DNA from: Yersinia kristensenii
GTDB taxonomy: Bacteria; Pseudomonadota; Gammaproteobacteria; Enterobacterales; Enterobacteriaceae
Direction of reading: 5' to 3'
Assembly: GCF_900460525.1 (NCBI RefSeq)
Contig: NZ_UHIY01000001.1
Location: forward strand, 2,728,001 to 2,792,000
DNA length: 64,000 nt
How positions within the stretch are numbered: the first letter of the stretch is position 1; the number at the start of each line of letters is the position of its first letter. The notes under the pieces were generated by a model. That model saw only the letters and a list, made by a program, of their open reading frames with translations, was not told where the DNA came from and did no database searches. Positions 48,624 to 59,675 of the stretch are shown here, one piece after another. A program made the translations under genes and the position numbers.

Positions 48624-48961
48624 TTATTTCAAATATCGCTGTAAACCCCGCTAACTCAAAAATTCTATATCACACCGTCCTGTGCGGGTGAGACCCTGCG
48701 TTCAGGTTCGAGCCGAGCGAAGCGAGACAACAACGCACAGCGTTGACCCGAAGGGCGAGTCCAGAGGACGAGTCATCCCGCACGACCCACCATTATTTCA
48801 AATATCGCTGTAAACCCCGCTAACTCAAAAATTCTATATTACACCGTCCTGTGCGGGTGAGACCCTGCGTTCAGGTTCGAGCCGAGCGAAGCGAGACAAC
48901 AACGCACAACGTTGACCCGAAGGGCGAGTCCAGAGGACGAGTCATCCCGCACGACCCACCA
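48624..48961 (+). repeat. Two tandem 169-bp units ending in tRNA-Lys 3' ends
   Basis: Units 48624-48792 and 48793-48961 differ at only a few positions. Each has a spacer starting TTATTTCAAATATCGCTGTA, a GC-rich segment (CCGTCCTGTGCGGGTGAGAC), then the 88-bp repeat (48705-48792 and 48874-48961) ending CCCGCACGACCCACCA. Each unit therefore contains the 3' end of tRNA-Lys without its 5' part. Confidence 0.85.
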
Positions 48962-49158
48962 TGGTGTAATCTTTTTCCCTGTTATACCTTTCCCCAGCAA
49001 TCTCATTTATACTTCTCATTCTAGAACTCAAAACAGCTCCCTATAATCCTCTGGTATCCTTCCTGACACTCAACTTATCACCTTATTTTTAACTCCATTA
49101 AACATTTTTGCCATTATTAGACGAAATCTGGCGACTTTTGGCTAGATATTGAGTATTT

Positions 49159-49176
49159 TGTTTAGGATAAAAAACA
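49159..49176. promoter_or_regulatory. NadR box upstream of nadA
   Basis: TGTTTAGGATAAAAAACA matches the 18-bp NadR operator TGTTTA-N6-TAAACA with one mismatch. It lies about 70 bases before nadA, where NadR represses NAD synthesis genes in enterobacteria. Confidence 0.8.
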
Positions 49177-49243
49177 AACCAATCTTACTGGCAGCCCAAG
49201 AGGTATAGTGGCTCCGGAATACCTCTGGCAATTAGAGATGTGA

Positions 49244-50308
<1,065 letters not shown>

Positions 50309-50313
50309 GCATT

Positions 50314-50440
50314 TATACTCGTCATACTTCAAGCTGCATGTGCGTTGGCCGCGCTCAATCACCCGAATCACTTACTACAGTAAGCTCGTCGGGATTCATT
50401 CGCTTGCCGCCTTCCTGCAACTCGAATTATTTAGAGTATA
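50314..50440. repeat. Full-length ERIC element (127 bp)
   Basis: TATACTCGTCATACTTCAAG to GAATTATTTAGAGTATA with the core CACTTACTACAGTAAGCTCG. Exactly 127 bases. It separates nadA from pnuC and would form a stable hairpin in a shared transcript. Confidence 0.92.
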
Positions 50441-50474
50441 TTCACTACTGTATTAACAGCAAAAGGATAGCCAG

Positions 50475-51203
50475 ATGGATTTCTTTAGTACCAGTAACAT
50501 ATTAGTCCATATTCCGCTGGGTGCGGGCGGGTATGACCTTTCATGGATAGAAGCGATTGGGACACTGTTTGGGTTGCTGTGTATCTGGTTTGCCAGCAAA
50601 GAGAAAATCATTAACTACTTGTTTGGGTTGATAAACGTGACGTTGTTCGCGGTGATTTTCTTCCAGATTCAACTTTACGCCAGCTTGTTGTTACAACTGT
50701 TCTTCTTTGTTGCCAATATTTATGGTTGGTATGCCTGGAGCAAGCAAACGCCTGATAATCAAGCTGAGTTGAAAATTCGCTGGCTATCTTTGCCGAAAGC
50801 ATTGGCTTGGGGCGCGGTCTGCGTAGCAGGTATCGCCTTGATGACGTTGCATATTGATACCGTATTTGCCTGGTTGACCCGCGCGGCAGTGACGGTGATG
50901 CAAAGCTTGGGTGCCAATGTCCAAATGCCTGAATTGCAACCCGATGCTTTCCCATTCTGGGACTCCACCATGATGGTCTTATCTATTGTGGCGATGATTT
51001 TGATGACCCGTAAGTATGTTGAGAACTGGCTGATTTGGGTGGTTATTGATGTCATCAGTGTGGCCATTTTCGCCTATCAGGGCGTCTACGCCATGGCACT
51101 GGAATATGTGTTACTGACACTGATCGCACTGAATGGCTCTTGGTTGTGGATTAAGAGTGCAGCGCTGAATCATTCACGCCCGCTATCCACTAATAGTGAT
51201 TAA
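50475..51203 (+). CDS. pnuC: Nicotinamide riboside transporter PnuC
   Basis: Inner-membrane facilitator for nicotinamide riboside, 242 residues with about seven helices. Conserved substrate and membrane motifs include the YGWYAWSKQ region and the WVVIDVISVAIFAYQGVYAM helix. ATG 50475 follows AAAAGGATAGCCAG. It is probably co-regulated with nadA by NadR, with an ERIC element between them. Confidence 0.95.
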   Translation: MDFFSTSNILVHIPLGAGGYDLSWIEAIGTLFGLLCIWFASKEKIINYLFGLINVTLFAVIFFQIQLYASLLLQLFFFVANIYGWYAWSKQTPDNQAELKIRWLSLPKALAWGAVCVAGIALMTLHIDTVFAWLTRAAVTVMQSLGANVQMPELQPDAFPFWDSTMMVLSIVAMILMTRKYVENWLIWVVIDVISVAIFAYQGVYAMALEYVLLTLIALNGSWLWIKSAALNHSRPLSTNSD

Positions 51204-51279
51204 TGTGTCAACTCAATAGTTGTGGGTGGAAATATCAGCCAGGCGAGGTGCTACGGAGCATTAGCCTGACTGATGGTCA

Positions 51280-52212
51280 TCAATGATGGTGATAATGGTG
51301 CTCTTCCATACTGGTGGCCTGATGAATGCCACAATCGGGTGTTTTACAGTGTTGGTATTCCATCTGAATGGTGGCATGACCAATATTGTAATGATGCAGC
51401 AGATGGTGCTGAATGCGTTGTAGTAACTCATCATTATCTTGCGGCGGAATCACTTGCACATGCAATGTCATCAGTTTTTGGTCACCGACTTGCCATAAGT
51501 GGACGTGATGGACGTTGCGCACTTCATATACGCTGGTGCAGAGGTCTTTGCGCAGTTTATTGATGTCAATTTCTTGCGGTGCTCCCTCCAATAGCTCGTG
51601 AAAACTTTCTTTCAGCAGCCGCCAGGCGCTGCGGAGCACCAATACCGAGACCAATACGGATAAAATAGGATCTATGGGGGTCCAGCCAGTGGTCAGAATC
51701 ACCACTGCCGCCACGATAGCCCCGACTGAGCCTAATAAATCCCCCATGACATGCAAAGCGGCGGCTCGCACATTGATATTCTTTTTTTCCTCGCCGCGAT
51801 GAAGTATCCAAAAGCAGAAAATATTCGCACACAGCCCCGCAATGGCGATGACTAGCATCGGCATTCCCATCACTTCATGGGGGGTAAAAAAGCGCCGAAC
51901 CGCCTCCCAAAAAATCAGCACCACAATCAGCAATAATGCGGCGGCATTAACAAACGCGGCCAGCGTAGTGAGGCGTAAATAACCAAACGTATGACGAGAG
52001 TCCGGCTTGCGCTGAGAGAAATGAACTGCCATTAAAGCGATAAATAACGCGGCAGAATCCGTCAGCATATGCCCGGCATCGGCTAAGAGCGCCAGTGAAC
52101 CGGATAACCAACCACCAATGGCCTCGGCCACCATAAATACAGTGGTGACTACGAAAGCAACTAGCAGACGCTTGCTATTGCTGTCTTGCGGGAAAAACGA
52201 TGATGCAGACAT
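51280..52212 (-). CDS. zitB: Zinc exporter ZitB (cation diffusion facilitator)
   Basis: Inner-membrane Zn2+/H+ antiporter of the CDF family, 310 residues, six helices. Metal-site residues appear in [16 protein letters not shown] (helix 2) and in [16 protein letters not shown] (helix 5), with HxxxD spacing. The cytoplasmic C-terminal domain ends in a His-rich tail, EEHHYHHH, and a CxxxxCGIHQ segment. It is convergent with pnuC and divergent from aroG. Confidence 0.94.
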   Translation of the reverse strand: MSASSFFPQDSNSKRLLVAFVVTTVFMVAEAIGGWLSGSLALLADAGHMLTDSAALFIALMAVHFSQRKPDSRHTFGYLRLTTLAAFVNAAALLLIVVLIFWEAVRRFFTPHEVMGMPMLVIAIAGLCANIFCFWILHRGEEKKNINVRAAALHVMGDLLGSVGAIVAAVVILTTGWTPIDPILSVLVSVLVLRSAWRLLKESFHELLEGAPQEIDINKLRKDLCTSVYEVRNVHHVHLWQVGDQKLMTLHVQVIPPQDNDELLQRIQHHLLHHYNIGHATIQMEYQHCKTPDCGIHQATSMEEHHYHHH

Positions 52213-52289
52213 ATTTATCCTTTAGCCATCAAGGGTGAATACAGAACGAGAAAGTTAACTCTGATAAGATTTCATTCAATAATTGATAT

Positions 52290-52305
52290 GTATTATAGAT
52301 AATAC
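52290..52305. promoter_or_regulatory. 16-bp perfect palindrome between zitB and aroG
   Basis: GTATTATAGATAATAC, arms GTATTAT/ATAATAC around AG. It sits 78 bases upstream of zitB and 140 bases before aroG. Candidate operator for either gene; no known consensus clearly matches. Confidence 0.45.
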
Positions 52306-52444
52306 CTATATTGTTGTTTATCTGTACTGAACCCCTAATGCAATAAAGTCGATTTACAGCGCCCCATTCACCCGCTAGATTGGTTCAGCTAGATTGCTTA
52401 AATAATGGTTATGCGATGACCGCCAGAGACTTAATGGAAGAGCT

Positions 52445-53497
52445 ATGAACTACCTGAATGATGACCTACGGATTAATGAAATTAAGGAACTCCTCCCACC
52501 TGTTGCCCTGTTAGAGAAGTTTCCAGCCAGTAACAATGCCGCAGAAACGGTATCCAAGGCGCGTACTGCTATTCACAACATCTTGCGTGCTCAAGACGAT
52601 CGTTTGTTGGTAGTGATTGGCCCATGCTCAATTCACGACACCCAGGCGGCTAAAGAATATGCGGCCCGTTTGCTGACATTACGTGAAGAGTTACAAGGCG
52701 AGCTTGAAGTGGTGATGCGCGTCTATTTTGAAAAACCGCGTACCACGGTGGGTTGGAAAGGTCTGATTAACGATCCGCATATGGATGGTAGCTACGACAT
52801 CAATGATGGTCTGCGTATTGCGCGTAAGTTGCTATTAGACATTAACGAAAGTGGCTTACCGGCGGCGGGTGAGTTTTTGGATATGATAACCCCGCAATAC
52901 CTGGCTGACCTGATGAGCTGGGGGGCTATTGGTGCCCGTACCACTGAGTCACAGGTTCACCGTGAGCTGGCTTCTGGCTTGTCATGCCCGGTTGGTTTTA
53001 AAAATGGGACGGATGGCACCATTAAAGTGGCTATTGATGCTATCAATGCTGCCAGCGCGCCACATTGTTTCCTGTCAGTGACCAAATGGGGCCACTCAGC
53101 GATTGTAAACACTGCGGGTAATGATGATTGCCATATCATTCTGCGTGGTGGCAAAGAGCCGAATTACAGCAGTGTCCATGTTGCTGCGGTGAAAGAAGGG
53201 TTAAGCAAAGCCGGCCTGGAACCCCAAATAATGATTGATTTCAGCCATGCTAACAGCAGCAAGCAATTCAAAAAGCAAATGGAAGTGGGAACCGATGTTT
53301 GCCGTCAGATTGCGCAAGGTGAAAAATCCATTATGGGCGTGATGATTGAAAGTCATCTGGTGGAAGGTAACCAGAATCTGGAAAGTGGCGAACCGCTGAC
53401 TTATGGTAAAAGTGTCACCGATGCCTGTATTGGTTGGGAAGATACTGAAGTGTTGTTGCGCCAGCTATCAAATGCAGTCAAAGCTCGCCGCCAGTAG
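52445..53497 (+). CDS. aroG: DAHP synthase, phenylalanine-sensitive
   Basis: First enzyme of aromatic amino acid synthesis, condensing PEP and erythrose 4-phosphate; 350 residues, the E. coli AroG length. It begins MNYLNDDLRINEIKELLPPV, the AroG-type N-terminus. The PEP and metal site blocks are VVIGPCSIHD, EKPRTTVGWKGLINDP, GARTTESQVHRELASGLS and IDFSHANSSKQ. Assigned to AroG over AroF or AroH from the N-terminus and locus. ATG 52445 follows GGAAGAGCT. Confidence 0.96.
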   Translation: MNYLNDDLRINEIKELLPPVALLEKFPASNNAAETVSKARTAIHNILRAQDDRLLVVIGPCSIHDTQAAKEYAARLLTLREELQGELEVVMRVYFEKPRTTVGWKGLINDPHMDGSYDINDGLRIARKLLLDINESGLPAAGEFLDMITPQYLADLMSWGAIGARTTESQVHRELASGLSCPVGFKNGTDGTIKVAIDAINAASAPHCFLSVTKWGHSAIVNTAGNDDCHIILRGGKEPNYSSVHVAAVKEGLSKAGLEPQIMIDFSHANSSKQFKKQMEVGTDVCRQIAQGEKSIMGVMIESHLVEGNQNLESGEPLTYGKSVTDACIGWEDTEVLLRQLSNAVKARRQ

Positions 53498-53556
53498 GCT
53501 ATCGTACTTGTCATTTTGAATTTGGGCGGTATTCCTCCCAATCACTGGCAAATAAA

Positions 53557-53590
53557 AACCCCCGCCATCGATGATGCGCGGGGGTTTTTT
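53557..53590. terminator. Bidirectional terminator between aroG and gpmA
   Basis: Stem CCCCCGC / GCGGGGG with flanking A- and T-runs (AAAACC... GGTTTTTT). It serves converging aroG and gpmA transcripts. Confidence 0.9.
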
Positions 53591-53611
53591 AATAGCACAA
53601 ATCAGGGGCGA

Positions 53612-54364
53612 TTACTTCGCTTTACCCTGATTGGCTACCGCAGCCGCTTTAGCTGCGATTTCATCAGCATTGCCCAGATAGTAGTGTTTGATTGGTTTGA
53701 AGTTTTCATCAAACTCATACACCAAAGGCACACCAGTTGGGATGTTCAGCTCAAGAATTTCGTCTTCGTTCAGGTTATCCAGATATTTAACCAGCGCGCG
53801 CAGTGAGTTACCGTGGGCGGCGATGATAACGCGCTCACCACTGGCGATACGTGGTTTGATCACTTCTTCCCAGTAAGGGATAACGCGATCAATGGTCAGA
53901 GCCAGGCTTTCAGTGGTTGGCAGCTCTGCATCGGTTAATTTTGCATAACGTGGGTCATGCCCCGGGAAGCGCTCATCACTTTTATCCAGTGCTGGAGGTG
54001 TGATAGCAAAGCCGCGACGCCACAATTTGACTTGATCATCACCGTATTTCGCGGCAGTTTCTGATTTATCCAAACCTTGCAATGCGCCGTAATGACGCTC
54101 ATTCAGCTTCCAGGTTTTTTCTGTTGGTAGCCACGCCTGATCCAGTTCGTCCAGGATGCTCCATAAGGTGTGGATAGCGCGCTTTAATACTGAGGTATAG
54201 GCGAAATCAAAAGTAAAACCTTCGTCTTTCAACAGCTTGCCAGCTGCTTTTGCTTCGGTACGGCCTTTCTCAGATAAATCAACGTCATACCAACCGGTGA
54301 AGCGGTTTTCGTTGTTCCATTGACTTTCGCCGTGACGTACCAGAACCAGCTTTGTTACTGCCAT
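53612..54364 (-). CDS. gpmA: 2,3-bisphosphoglycerate-dependent phosphoglycerate mutase
   Basis: Interconverts 3- and 2-phosphoglycerate in glycolysis; 250 residues. The phosphohistidine is in [19 protein letters not shown] (His11), and the second catalytic His is in [16 protein letters not shown]. The ATG at 54364 follows a GAGGAGTTT ribosome-binding site on the minus strand. A Fur-type box lies about 30 bases upstream, as in E. coli, which ties expression to iron. Confidence 0.98.
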   Translation of the reverse strand: MAVTKLVLVRHGESQWNNENRFTGWYDVDLSEKGRTEAKAAGKLLKDEGFTFDFAYTSVLKRAIHTLWSILDELDQAWLPTEKTWKLNERHYGALQGLDKSETAAKYGDDQVKLWRRGFAITPPALDKSDERFPGHDPRYAKLTDAELPTTESLALTIDRVIPYWEEVIKPRIASGERVIIAAHGNSLRALVKYLDNLNEDEILELNIPTGVPLVYEFDENFKPIKHYYLGNADEIAAKAAAVANQGKAK

Positions 54365-54392
54365 AGTTCAAACTCCTCAATCTAACTTATTC

Positions 54393-54411
54393 AATGATAA
54401 CTATTATCATT
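54393..54411. promoter_or_regulatory. Fur box upstream of gpmA
   Basis: AATGATAACTATTATCATT is a 19-bp palindrome matching the Fur consensus GATAATGATAATCATTATC in its inverted arms (AATGATAA / TTATCATT). It lies upstream of gpmA. Confidence 0.75.
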
Positions 54412-54562
54412 ATATTGCGTGATTGCCACAGACAGCAATCGTTTGTGTTTAACCATAGCCAATTTTTTATCGTAAGGTAAGAGCGCAGGTTGAATCGATT
54501 CTGCTATAGCTATAACTAATTAATCTATGGGGCGGTAAATACCCCATAGAATTGCGTGCGGA

Positions 54563-54901
54563 TTAAGCGGCTTTCTTCAGGCAAGTGCTCATAAAGGTTT
54601 TACGTGCATCCCCTTTTAGCGCTTTAGTGGCCGCTTCAGCGTTGCAACTTTTCATTTTCTGCTGCTGTGGCGTGAGGGCTTTTTCATCCGGATGAACCTG
54701 TGCTTTCAAGCATTGGCTCATGAATTTCTTGCGGTCATCGCCTTTCAGCGATTGAGTGGTGGCTTGCTGATTACAGTCGGTCATTTTTTTCTGTTGTGCC
54801 GCTTGAGCAGGCGAGGGTGTTTTCACTGCTGTATCCGCCGCCATCACATTTGCACTGAGTAGTAATCCGGCTGAGAGTAACCATAACGTCGTTAAGCGCA
54901 T
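54563..54901 (-). CDS. psiF: PsiF family periplasmic protein
   Basis: A 112-residue exported protein with signal peptide MRLTTLWLLSAGLLLSANVMA. The mature part has two PsiF repeats, KKMTDCNQQATTQSLKGDDR and QKMKSCNAEAATKALKGDAR, each with two conserved cysteines. PsiF is phosphate-starvation-inducible in E. coli but its function is unknown. Here it stands alone between gpmA and galM, not beside phoA. The ATG at 54901 follows AAGGAATTCCT. Confidence 0.9.
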   Translation of the reverse strand: MRLTTLWLLSAGLLLSANVMAADTAVKTPSPAQAAQQKKMTDCNQQATTQSLKGDDRKKFMSQCLKAQVHPDEKALTPQQQKMKSCNAEAATKALKGDARKTFMSTCLKKAA

Positions 54902-55028
54902 AGGAATTCCTTAGATAATGTTGTGGGTCTGAAAGGGCGGACAACAGGGTATACACCGCCTGATAGATGCAGTTAAGGGTAGTCGGCAGTGCAGAATATG
55001 GATAGTAATTCGGTTATATCTTAGATGA

Positions 55029-55060
55029 ATAGAGATTGCCGCCGGAGCGACAATCTCTAT
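55029..55060. terminator. Hairpin after galM
   Basis: Arms ATAGAGATTG and CAATCTCTAT, perfect over 10 bp with a 12-base loop, 31 bases beyond the galM stop. No T-run on the gal transcript strand. Probable 3' end of galETKM. Confidence 0.55.
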
Positions 55061-55091
55061 CCTGGCGCGATAAAGTTATAGCGAGATAAAA

Positions 55092-56156
55092 TTATAGCGC
55101 GATAAAGTGATAAACAGTGGTCGAGTGGTAGACTTTCCCCGGTTTTAGCCAGCAATCAGGTTGTGGCCATTCTGGGTGGTTAGGGCTATCTGGCAGGAAT
55201 TCACTTTCCAACGCCACACCGGTGTAGTTCGCATAACTTCCGCCATTGCGTGCGGGGGCTCCGCTCAGGGAGTTGCCACTATAGAGCTGCAATGCAGGAG
55301 CTGTGGTGTAGACACTCATTTGGACCTGATTATCGGATGACCACAAATGGGCCGCCGGGCTTTCAGTCGCACCACAAGTCCGGTGCAGCAGATAAGCATG
55401 GTCATAGCCCTTCACCCGCTGCTGGCAACGGTCTTTTAGGAAGTCGCGCGCCAGCGTTTTGGCTTGGCGGAAATCCATGCCAGTTCTTTCAACACTTTCT
55501 AGCCCGCCGATGGGAAGTCCATCACTGCCCGAGGGTAAGTAGCGGTCAGCGAATAACTGTAATCGATGCGCCCGAACGTCTATCCCTTCGCCATCCAGGT
55601 TAAAGTAAGCATGATTGGTCAGGTTGACTGGGCAGGATTTATCGACCTGCGCTTGATAGTGAATTTCCAGACGATTATCTTCGGTCAATAAATATTGGGC
55701 TTCGACAGTCAGATTACCGGGGAACCCCTGATCGCCATCAGGAGAAAACAGTTGATAAGTCACCTGTTTTTCATCCTGCTTAACCTTTTTCCAGCGCCGG
55801 GTATGGAATCCCTCAGGGCCACCATGTAACTGATTCTCACCTTGGTTTGCTATCAAATGAAAGGTTTCACCCTCCACAGTGATTTGTGCTTTTGCAATGC
55901 GGTTGGCGTAGCGGCCAACGGTTGCCCCAAGATAAGCGCGCTGACGCAGATAGTCGGCCGGGGTTTGGCAGCCCAGCAGCAATTCGCGTTTTTCGCCCCC
56001 TTTTAGCGGTAATATAGCCGATAGCCAGGTTGCGCCCCAATCCATCAGCGTCACGCTCATGCCCGCTTTATTATGTAATTCGGTCAATTCAAAGGGGTGA
56101 CCATCCGGTGCTAACTGGTCAACACTGCTTGGTGATGCAGCGTCGTTTTTCAGCAT
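55092..56156 (-). CDS. galM: Galactose mutarotase (aldose 1-epimerase)
   Basis: Interconverts alpha- and beta-galactose, the last gene of the Leloir operon galETKM; 354 residues from ATG 56156. Catalytic and binding residues are in [24 protein letters not shown] and [21 protein letters not shown] chose 56156 because it follows AAGGAGCGGGTTT and matches other GalM N-termini (MLKND). An earlier ATG would extend nine residues into galK. It overlaps the galK stop by seven bases. Confidence 0.96.
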   Translation of the reverse strand: MLKNDAASPSSVDQLAPDGHPFELTELHNKAGMSVTLMDWGATWLSAILPLKGGEKRELLLGCQTPADYLRQRAYLGATVGRYANRIAKAQITVEGETFHLIANQGENQLHGGPEGFHTRRWKKVKQDEKQVTYQLFSPDGDQGFPGNLTVEAQYLLTEDNRLEIHYQAQVDKSCPVNLTNHAYFNLDGEGIDVRAHRLQLFADRYLPSGSDGLPIGGLESVERTGMDFRQAKTLARDFLKDRCQQRVKGYDHAYLLHRTCGATESPAAHLWSSDNQVQMSVYTTAPALQLYSGNSLSGAPARNGGSYANYTGVALESEFLPDSPNHPEWPQPDCWLKPGKVYHSTTVYHFIAL

Positions 56157-57301
56157 AAACCCGCTCCTTGTGAAGCTTGGCAAACGTAAAAGGTTTCAGT
56201 CCTGCCGTCGCTGTATGCTGGATATTGCTGCGCAACAGCGGCACGAACTTGCTCGACCAGCGAATTTGGCATTAGTGCGACAATACAGCCGCCAAAACCA
56301 CCGCCAGTCATACGGACACCACCTTGCTCCCCAATAACGGATTTCACAATATCTACCAGGCTATCTATCGGCGGAACTGTGATCTCGAAATCATCACGCA
56401 TTGAAATATGAGACTCGTGCATCAATTGCCCCATCAATTTCAAATCGCCAGCAGCCAGTGCATCCGCCGCGGCCAAAGTGCGCTCATTTTCGGTAATCAC
56501 ATGGCGGGCACGTTTCGCCACCACTGGGTCTAACTCATTCTCAATGGAGAAGAACAGCTTAGTGTCAACATCGCGCAGGGCTTTAACCCCAAAGAAGCGC
56601 GCTGCGGTTTCACATTGCTGACGGCGGGTGTTGTATTCGCTATCCACCAAACCGCGCTTCACATTGGAGTTGATAATCACCACCGCGACGTTTTCTGGCA
56701 TCGGTACGGCGCGCGTTTCAAGAGTGCGGCAGTCAATCAACAGCGCGTGGTCTTGTTTACCGAGAGCCGAAATCAGCTGATCCATGATGCCGCAGTTACA
56801 GCCGACAAACTGATTTTCAGCTTCCTGCCCATTGAGCGCCAGTTCGACACCACTCAGGGGCAACTGATAGAGTGATTGCAGTGCCTGGCCGACCGCCACT
56901 TCTAAAGAAGCAGAGGAACTCAGGCCAGCGCCTTGTGGGACATTGCCGCTGATAACCAAATCTGCCCCGCCAAAATCGGCATGGCGCAGTTGCAGGTGTT
57001 TTACCACCCCGCGCACATAATCTGCCCACCGATATTGCTCATGCGGGATAATCGGCTCATCGAGCGAGAATATGTCTTGCTGATTTTCATAATCCGCTGC
57101 AATGACACGAATCTGGCGGTCATCGCGTTTGCCACAACTGATCACGGTTTCATAATCAATGGCGCAGGGCAGCACAAAACCATCATTATAATCAGTATGT
57201 TCACCGATGATATTGACGCGGCCCGGTGCTTTAATGGTGATCTCAGGTTCGTGGCTAAACTGTTGACGGAAAATGTCCTGGGTATGCTGTTTTAAACTCA
57301 T
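56150..57301 (-). CDS. galK: Galactokinase
   Basis: Phosphorylates alpha-D-galactose with ATP; GHMP kinase family, 383 residues. The galactokinase signature is [19 protein letters not shown], the ATP loop is [18 protein letters not shown], and the third motif is [15 protein letters not shown]. Cytoplasmic. Its ATG overlaps the galT stop (TAATG) and its end overlaps galM, so the gal genes are tightly coupled. Confidence 0.98.
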   Translation of the reverse strand: MSLKQHTQDIFRQQFSHEPEITIKAPGRVNIIGEHTDYNDGFVLPCAIDYETVISCGKRDDRQIRVIAADYENQQDIFSLDEPIIPHEQYRWADYVRGVVKHLQLRHADFGGADLVISGNVPQGAGLSSSASLEVAVGQALQSLYQLPLSGVELALNGQEAENQFVGCNCGIMDQLISALGKQDHALLIDCRTLETRAVPMPENVAVVIINSNVKRGLVDSEYNTRRQQCETAARFFGVKALRDVDTKLFFSIENELDPVVAKRARHVITENERTLAAADALAAGDLKLMGQLMHESHISMRDDFEITVPPIDSLVDIVKSVIGEQGGVRMTGGGFGGCIVALMPNSLVEQVRAAVAQQYPAYSDGRTETFYVCQASQGAGLC

Positions 57302-58350
57302 TATTTGGCTCCAGCTTCTCGATAATGAACATCACTGACTGCCCGCAGGTGTTCAGCCGCCTGTTCTGCTGTCAGGTCTCGCTGGGTTTCGGCCAGCATT
57401 TCATAACCCACCATAAATTTCCGTACTGACGCCGAGCGCAGTAATGGCGGGTAAAAATGTGCATGTAACTGCCAATGCGCGTTGTCACCCGCATTATAAG
57501 GCGCGCCGTGCCATCCCATTGAGTAAGGGAAAGAACATGAGAACAGATTGTCATAGCGGCTGGTCAGTTTTTTCAGGGCAATCGCCAAATCATGGCGCTG
57601 TTCATCGGATAAATCTTCTAAACGCAGCACATGGGCTTTGGGCAGCAGCAAGGTTTCAAACGGCCACGCCGCCCAGTAGGGCACCACGGCTAACCAATGT
57701 TCGGTTTCAACCACCGTTCGACTGCCGTCACGGCACTCACGCTCGACATAATCAAGCAGCATAGGTGATTGATGTTGCTGAAAATAGTGCTGTTGTAGTC
57801 GGTCTTCGCGCGCGGCTTCATTCGGCAGGAAGCTATTGGCCCAAATTTGCCCATGCGGGTGGGGATTCGAGCAGCCCATGGCCGCGCCTTTATTTTCAAA
57901 TACCTGTACCCAAGGGTAAATTTTACCCAACTCGGCACTTTGTTGTTGCCAGGTTTGGATAACATCTTCCAGTGCAGCTAATGTCAGTTGCGGTAATGTT
58001 TTGCTGTGATCCGGTGAAAAGCAAATAACTCTGCTGGTGCCGCGTGCACTTTGGCTGCGCATCAAAGGATCATCACTTGGCGGCGCGTCAGGGGTGTCGG
58101 GCATGAGCGCGGCAAAGTCATTGGTAAAAACATAGGTTGACGGGTAATCAGGGTTGACGTCGCCGGTCACCCGGGTATTGCCGGGGCATAAGAAACAATC
58201 AGCATCGTGCGCGGGTAAACTCTCCGTCGCAGGCGTTTCCTGTTGACCTTGCCAAGGGCGTTTGGCCCGATGCGGCGAGACTAATACCCATTGGTCGCTT
58301 AACGGATTATATCTGCGGTGTGGGTGATCCACAGGGTTAAACTCAGTCAT
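57301..58350 (-). CDS. galT: Galactose-1-phosphate uridylyltransferase
   Basis: Transfers UMP between UDP-glucose and galactose 1-phosphate; 349 residues. The nucleophile His is in the HPH motif of [15 protein letters not shown]. The zinc site Cys pair is in [10 protein letters not shown]-terminal [20 protein letters not shown] is also typical. It lies nine bases after galE and shares a base with the galK start. Confidence 0.98.
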   Translation of the reverse strand: MTEFNPVDHPHRRYNPLSDQWVLVSPHRAKRPWQGQQETPATESLPAHDADCFLCPGNTRVTGDVNPDYPSTYVFTNDFAALMPDTPDAPPSDDPLMRSQSARGTSRVICFSPDHSKTLPQLTLAALEDVIQTWQQQSAELGKIYPWVQVFENKGAAMGCSNPHPHGQIWANSFLPNEAAREDRLQQHYFQQHQSPMLLDYVERECRDGSRTVVETEHWLAVVPYWAAWPFETLLLPKAHVLRLEDLSDEQRHDLAIALKKLTSRYDNLFSCSFPYSMGWHGAPYNAGDNAHWQLHAHFYPPLLRSASVRKFMVGYEMLAETQRDLTAEQAAEHLRAVSDVHYREAGAK

Positions 58351-58359
58351 AACAATACC

Positions 58360-59376
58360 TTAATCGGGATAACCCTGAGGATTATGTGATTGCCAGCGCC
58401 AGGTATCAGCAGCCATTTCATCCAGTGAGCGGCTGACTCGCCAACCCAACTGTTCCGCGGCTTTGCTGGAGTCCGCCCAATACGCTGGGAGGTCACCGGC
58501 GCGACGTGGCGCAAAATGGTAAGCCAGAGGCTTACCGCAAGCTTTACTGAAGGCCTCGACCACTTGTAAAACACTGTGGCCGAGCCCCGCACCCAAATTG
58601 AAAATATGCACGCCGGGCTGGTTGTGTAGTGTTTTCATCGCCGCGACATGACCATCAGCTAAGTCGACCACATGAATATAATCACGAACCCCAGTGCCAT
58701 CAGGGGTTGGGTAGTCATTGCCAAATATCGCCAGTGATTCACGGCGGCCTACCGCAACTTGCGCAATAAACGGCATCAAGTTATTCGGAATGCCCTGTGG
58801 GTCTTCTCCCATCAGCCCTGACGGATGTGCCCCCACCGGGTTGAAATAGCGCAAAATAGTCATATTCCATTGCGGGTCAGCTAATTGAACATCTTGCAGG
58901 ATTTGCTCAACCATTAATTTGCTGCGGCCATAAGGGCTGGAAGGCAGGCCGGTCGGGAAGCTTTCAACATAAGGAATTTGCGGTTGATCGCCATACACCG
59001 TGGCGGAAGAGCTGAAGATAAAGTTTTTGATCTCGGCGGCGCGCATCGCTTCCAGCAAGACTAAGGTGCCGAAGACATTATTATTGTAATATTCCAGTGG
59101 TTTACTGACGGATTCGCCCACGGCTTTTAGGCCGGCAAAATGAATGACAGCATGAATAGGATGAGTTGCAAATATCTGGTCGAGTAGGGCGCGGTCACGG
59201 ATATCACCTTGATAAAGTTCAGGTGTGTGGCCGGTCAATTGATGTATCCGAGCTAATACGCTGGATTTGCTGTTGCAAAGGTTGTCGAGAATGACGGGCT
59301 TGTAACCCGCTTCAATCAACTGTACACAGGTATGGCTACCAATGTAACCGCTACCACCCGTTACCAGAACGTACAT
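58360..59376 (-). CDS. galE: UDP-glucose 4-epimerase
   Basis: NAD-dependent short-chain epimerase interconverting UDP-galactose and UDP-glucose; 338 residues as in E. coli. NAD loop VTGGSGYIGSHTC, catalytic Ser in SSSATVYGD and the YGRSK (YxxxK) pair are present. I took the start at 59376 (MYVLVTGG) because the reading upstream has no counterpart in the family and a GAGGAGTCTTT site precedes it. First gene of the operon; a GalR-type operator lies upstream. Confidence 0.97.
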   Translation of the reverse strand: MYVLVTGGSGYIGSHTCVQLIEAGYKPVILDNLCNSKSSVLARIHQLTGHTPELYQGDIRDRALLDQIFATHPIHAVIHFAGLKAVGESVSKPLEYYNNNVFGTLVLLEAMRAAEIKNFIFSSSATVYGDQPQIPYVESFPTGLPSSPYGRSKLMVEQILQDVQLADPQWNMTILRYFNPVGAHPSGLMGEDPQGIPNNLMPFIAQVAVGRRESLAIFGNDYPTPDGTGVRDYIHVVDLADGHVAAMKTLHNQPGVHIFNLGAGLGHSVLQVVEAFSKACGKPLAYHFAPRRAGDLPAYWADSSKAAEQLGWRVSRSLDEMAADTWRWQSHNPQGYPD

Positions 59377-59451
59377 AAAGACTCCTCGAATCAATTTCGT
59401 CTCAGAAAGATAGCATGCCATTATGTGAGAAAAGGTGATCTGCGCTCAATA

Positions 59452-59467
59452 ATGGAATCGTTTACAT
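59452..59467. promoter_or_regulatory. GalR/GalS-type operator upstream of galE
   Basis: ATGGAATCGTTTACAT fits the GalR operator pattern GTGNAANCGNTTNCAC except at the two outer bases, with the central CG. It lies about 75 bases upstream of galE. A TGTGA half-site at about 59424 may be part of a CRP site. Confidence 0.65.
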
Positions 59468-59675
59468 TTAATTTTATTCTAGTTTAATCTCTGTCAGGGT
59501 ATTAATACAGGGCAATCAGTCAGGATGGGCAAAAATGCAGAAACTTCGGGCATGATAAATAGAAAGGGAAATGGTAGCGTTCTCATCCATAAATTTAGCA
59601 GGAATATCCTGTTAGTGATAGCCACGCCCCAATGCCGTGGGGGAAAAAGTAGCATTGGGCCGCAGTCAGTAAAGG

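Noticed and set aside
47670..48961. Possible CRISPR array (regular repeats with spacers)
   Set aside because: The repeats are tRNA-Lys genes and tRNA-derived 88-bp units; spacers are themselves duplicated and no cas genes are present.
48955..48975. Terminator at the end of the tRNA repeats (CACCATGGTG before TAATCTTTTT)
   Set aside because: The palindrome has no room for a loop, so it cannot form a normal terminator hairpin despite the following T-run.
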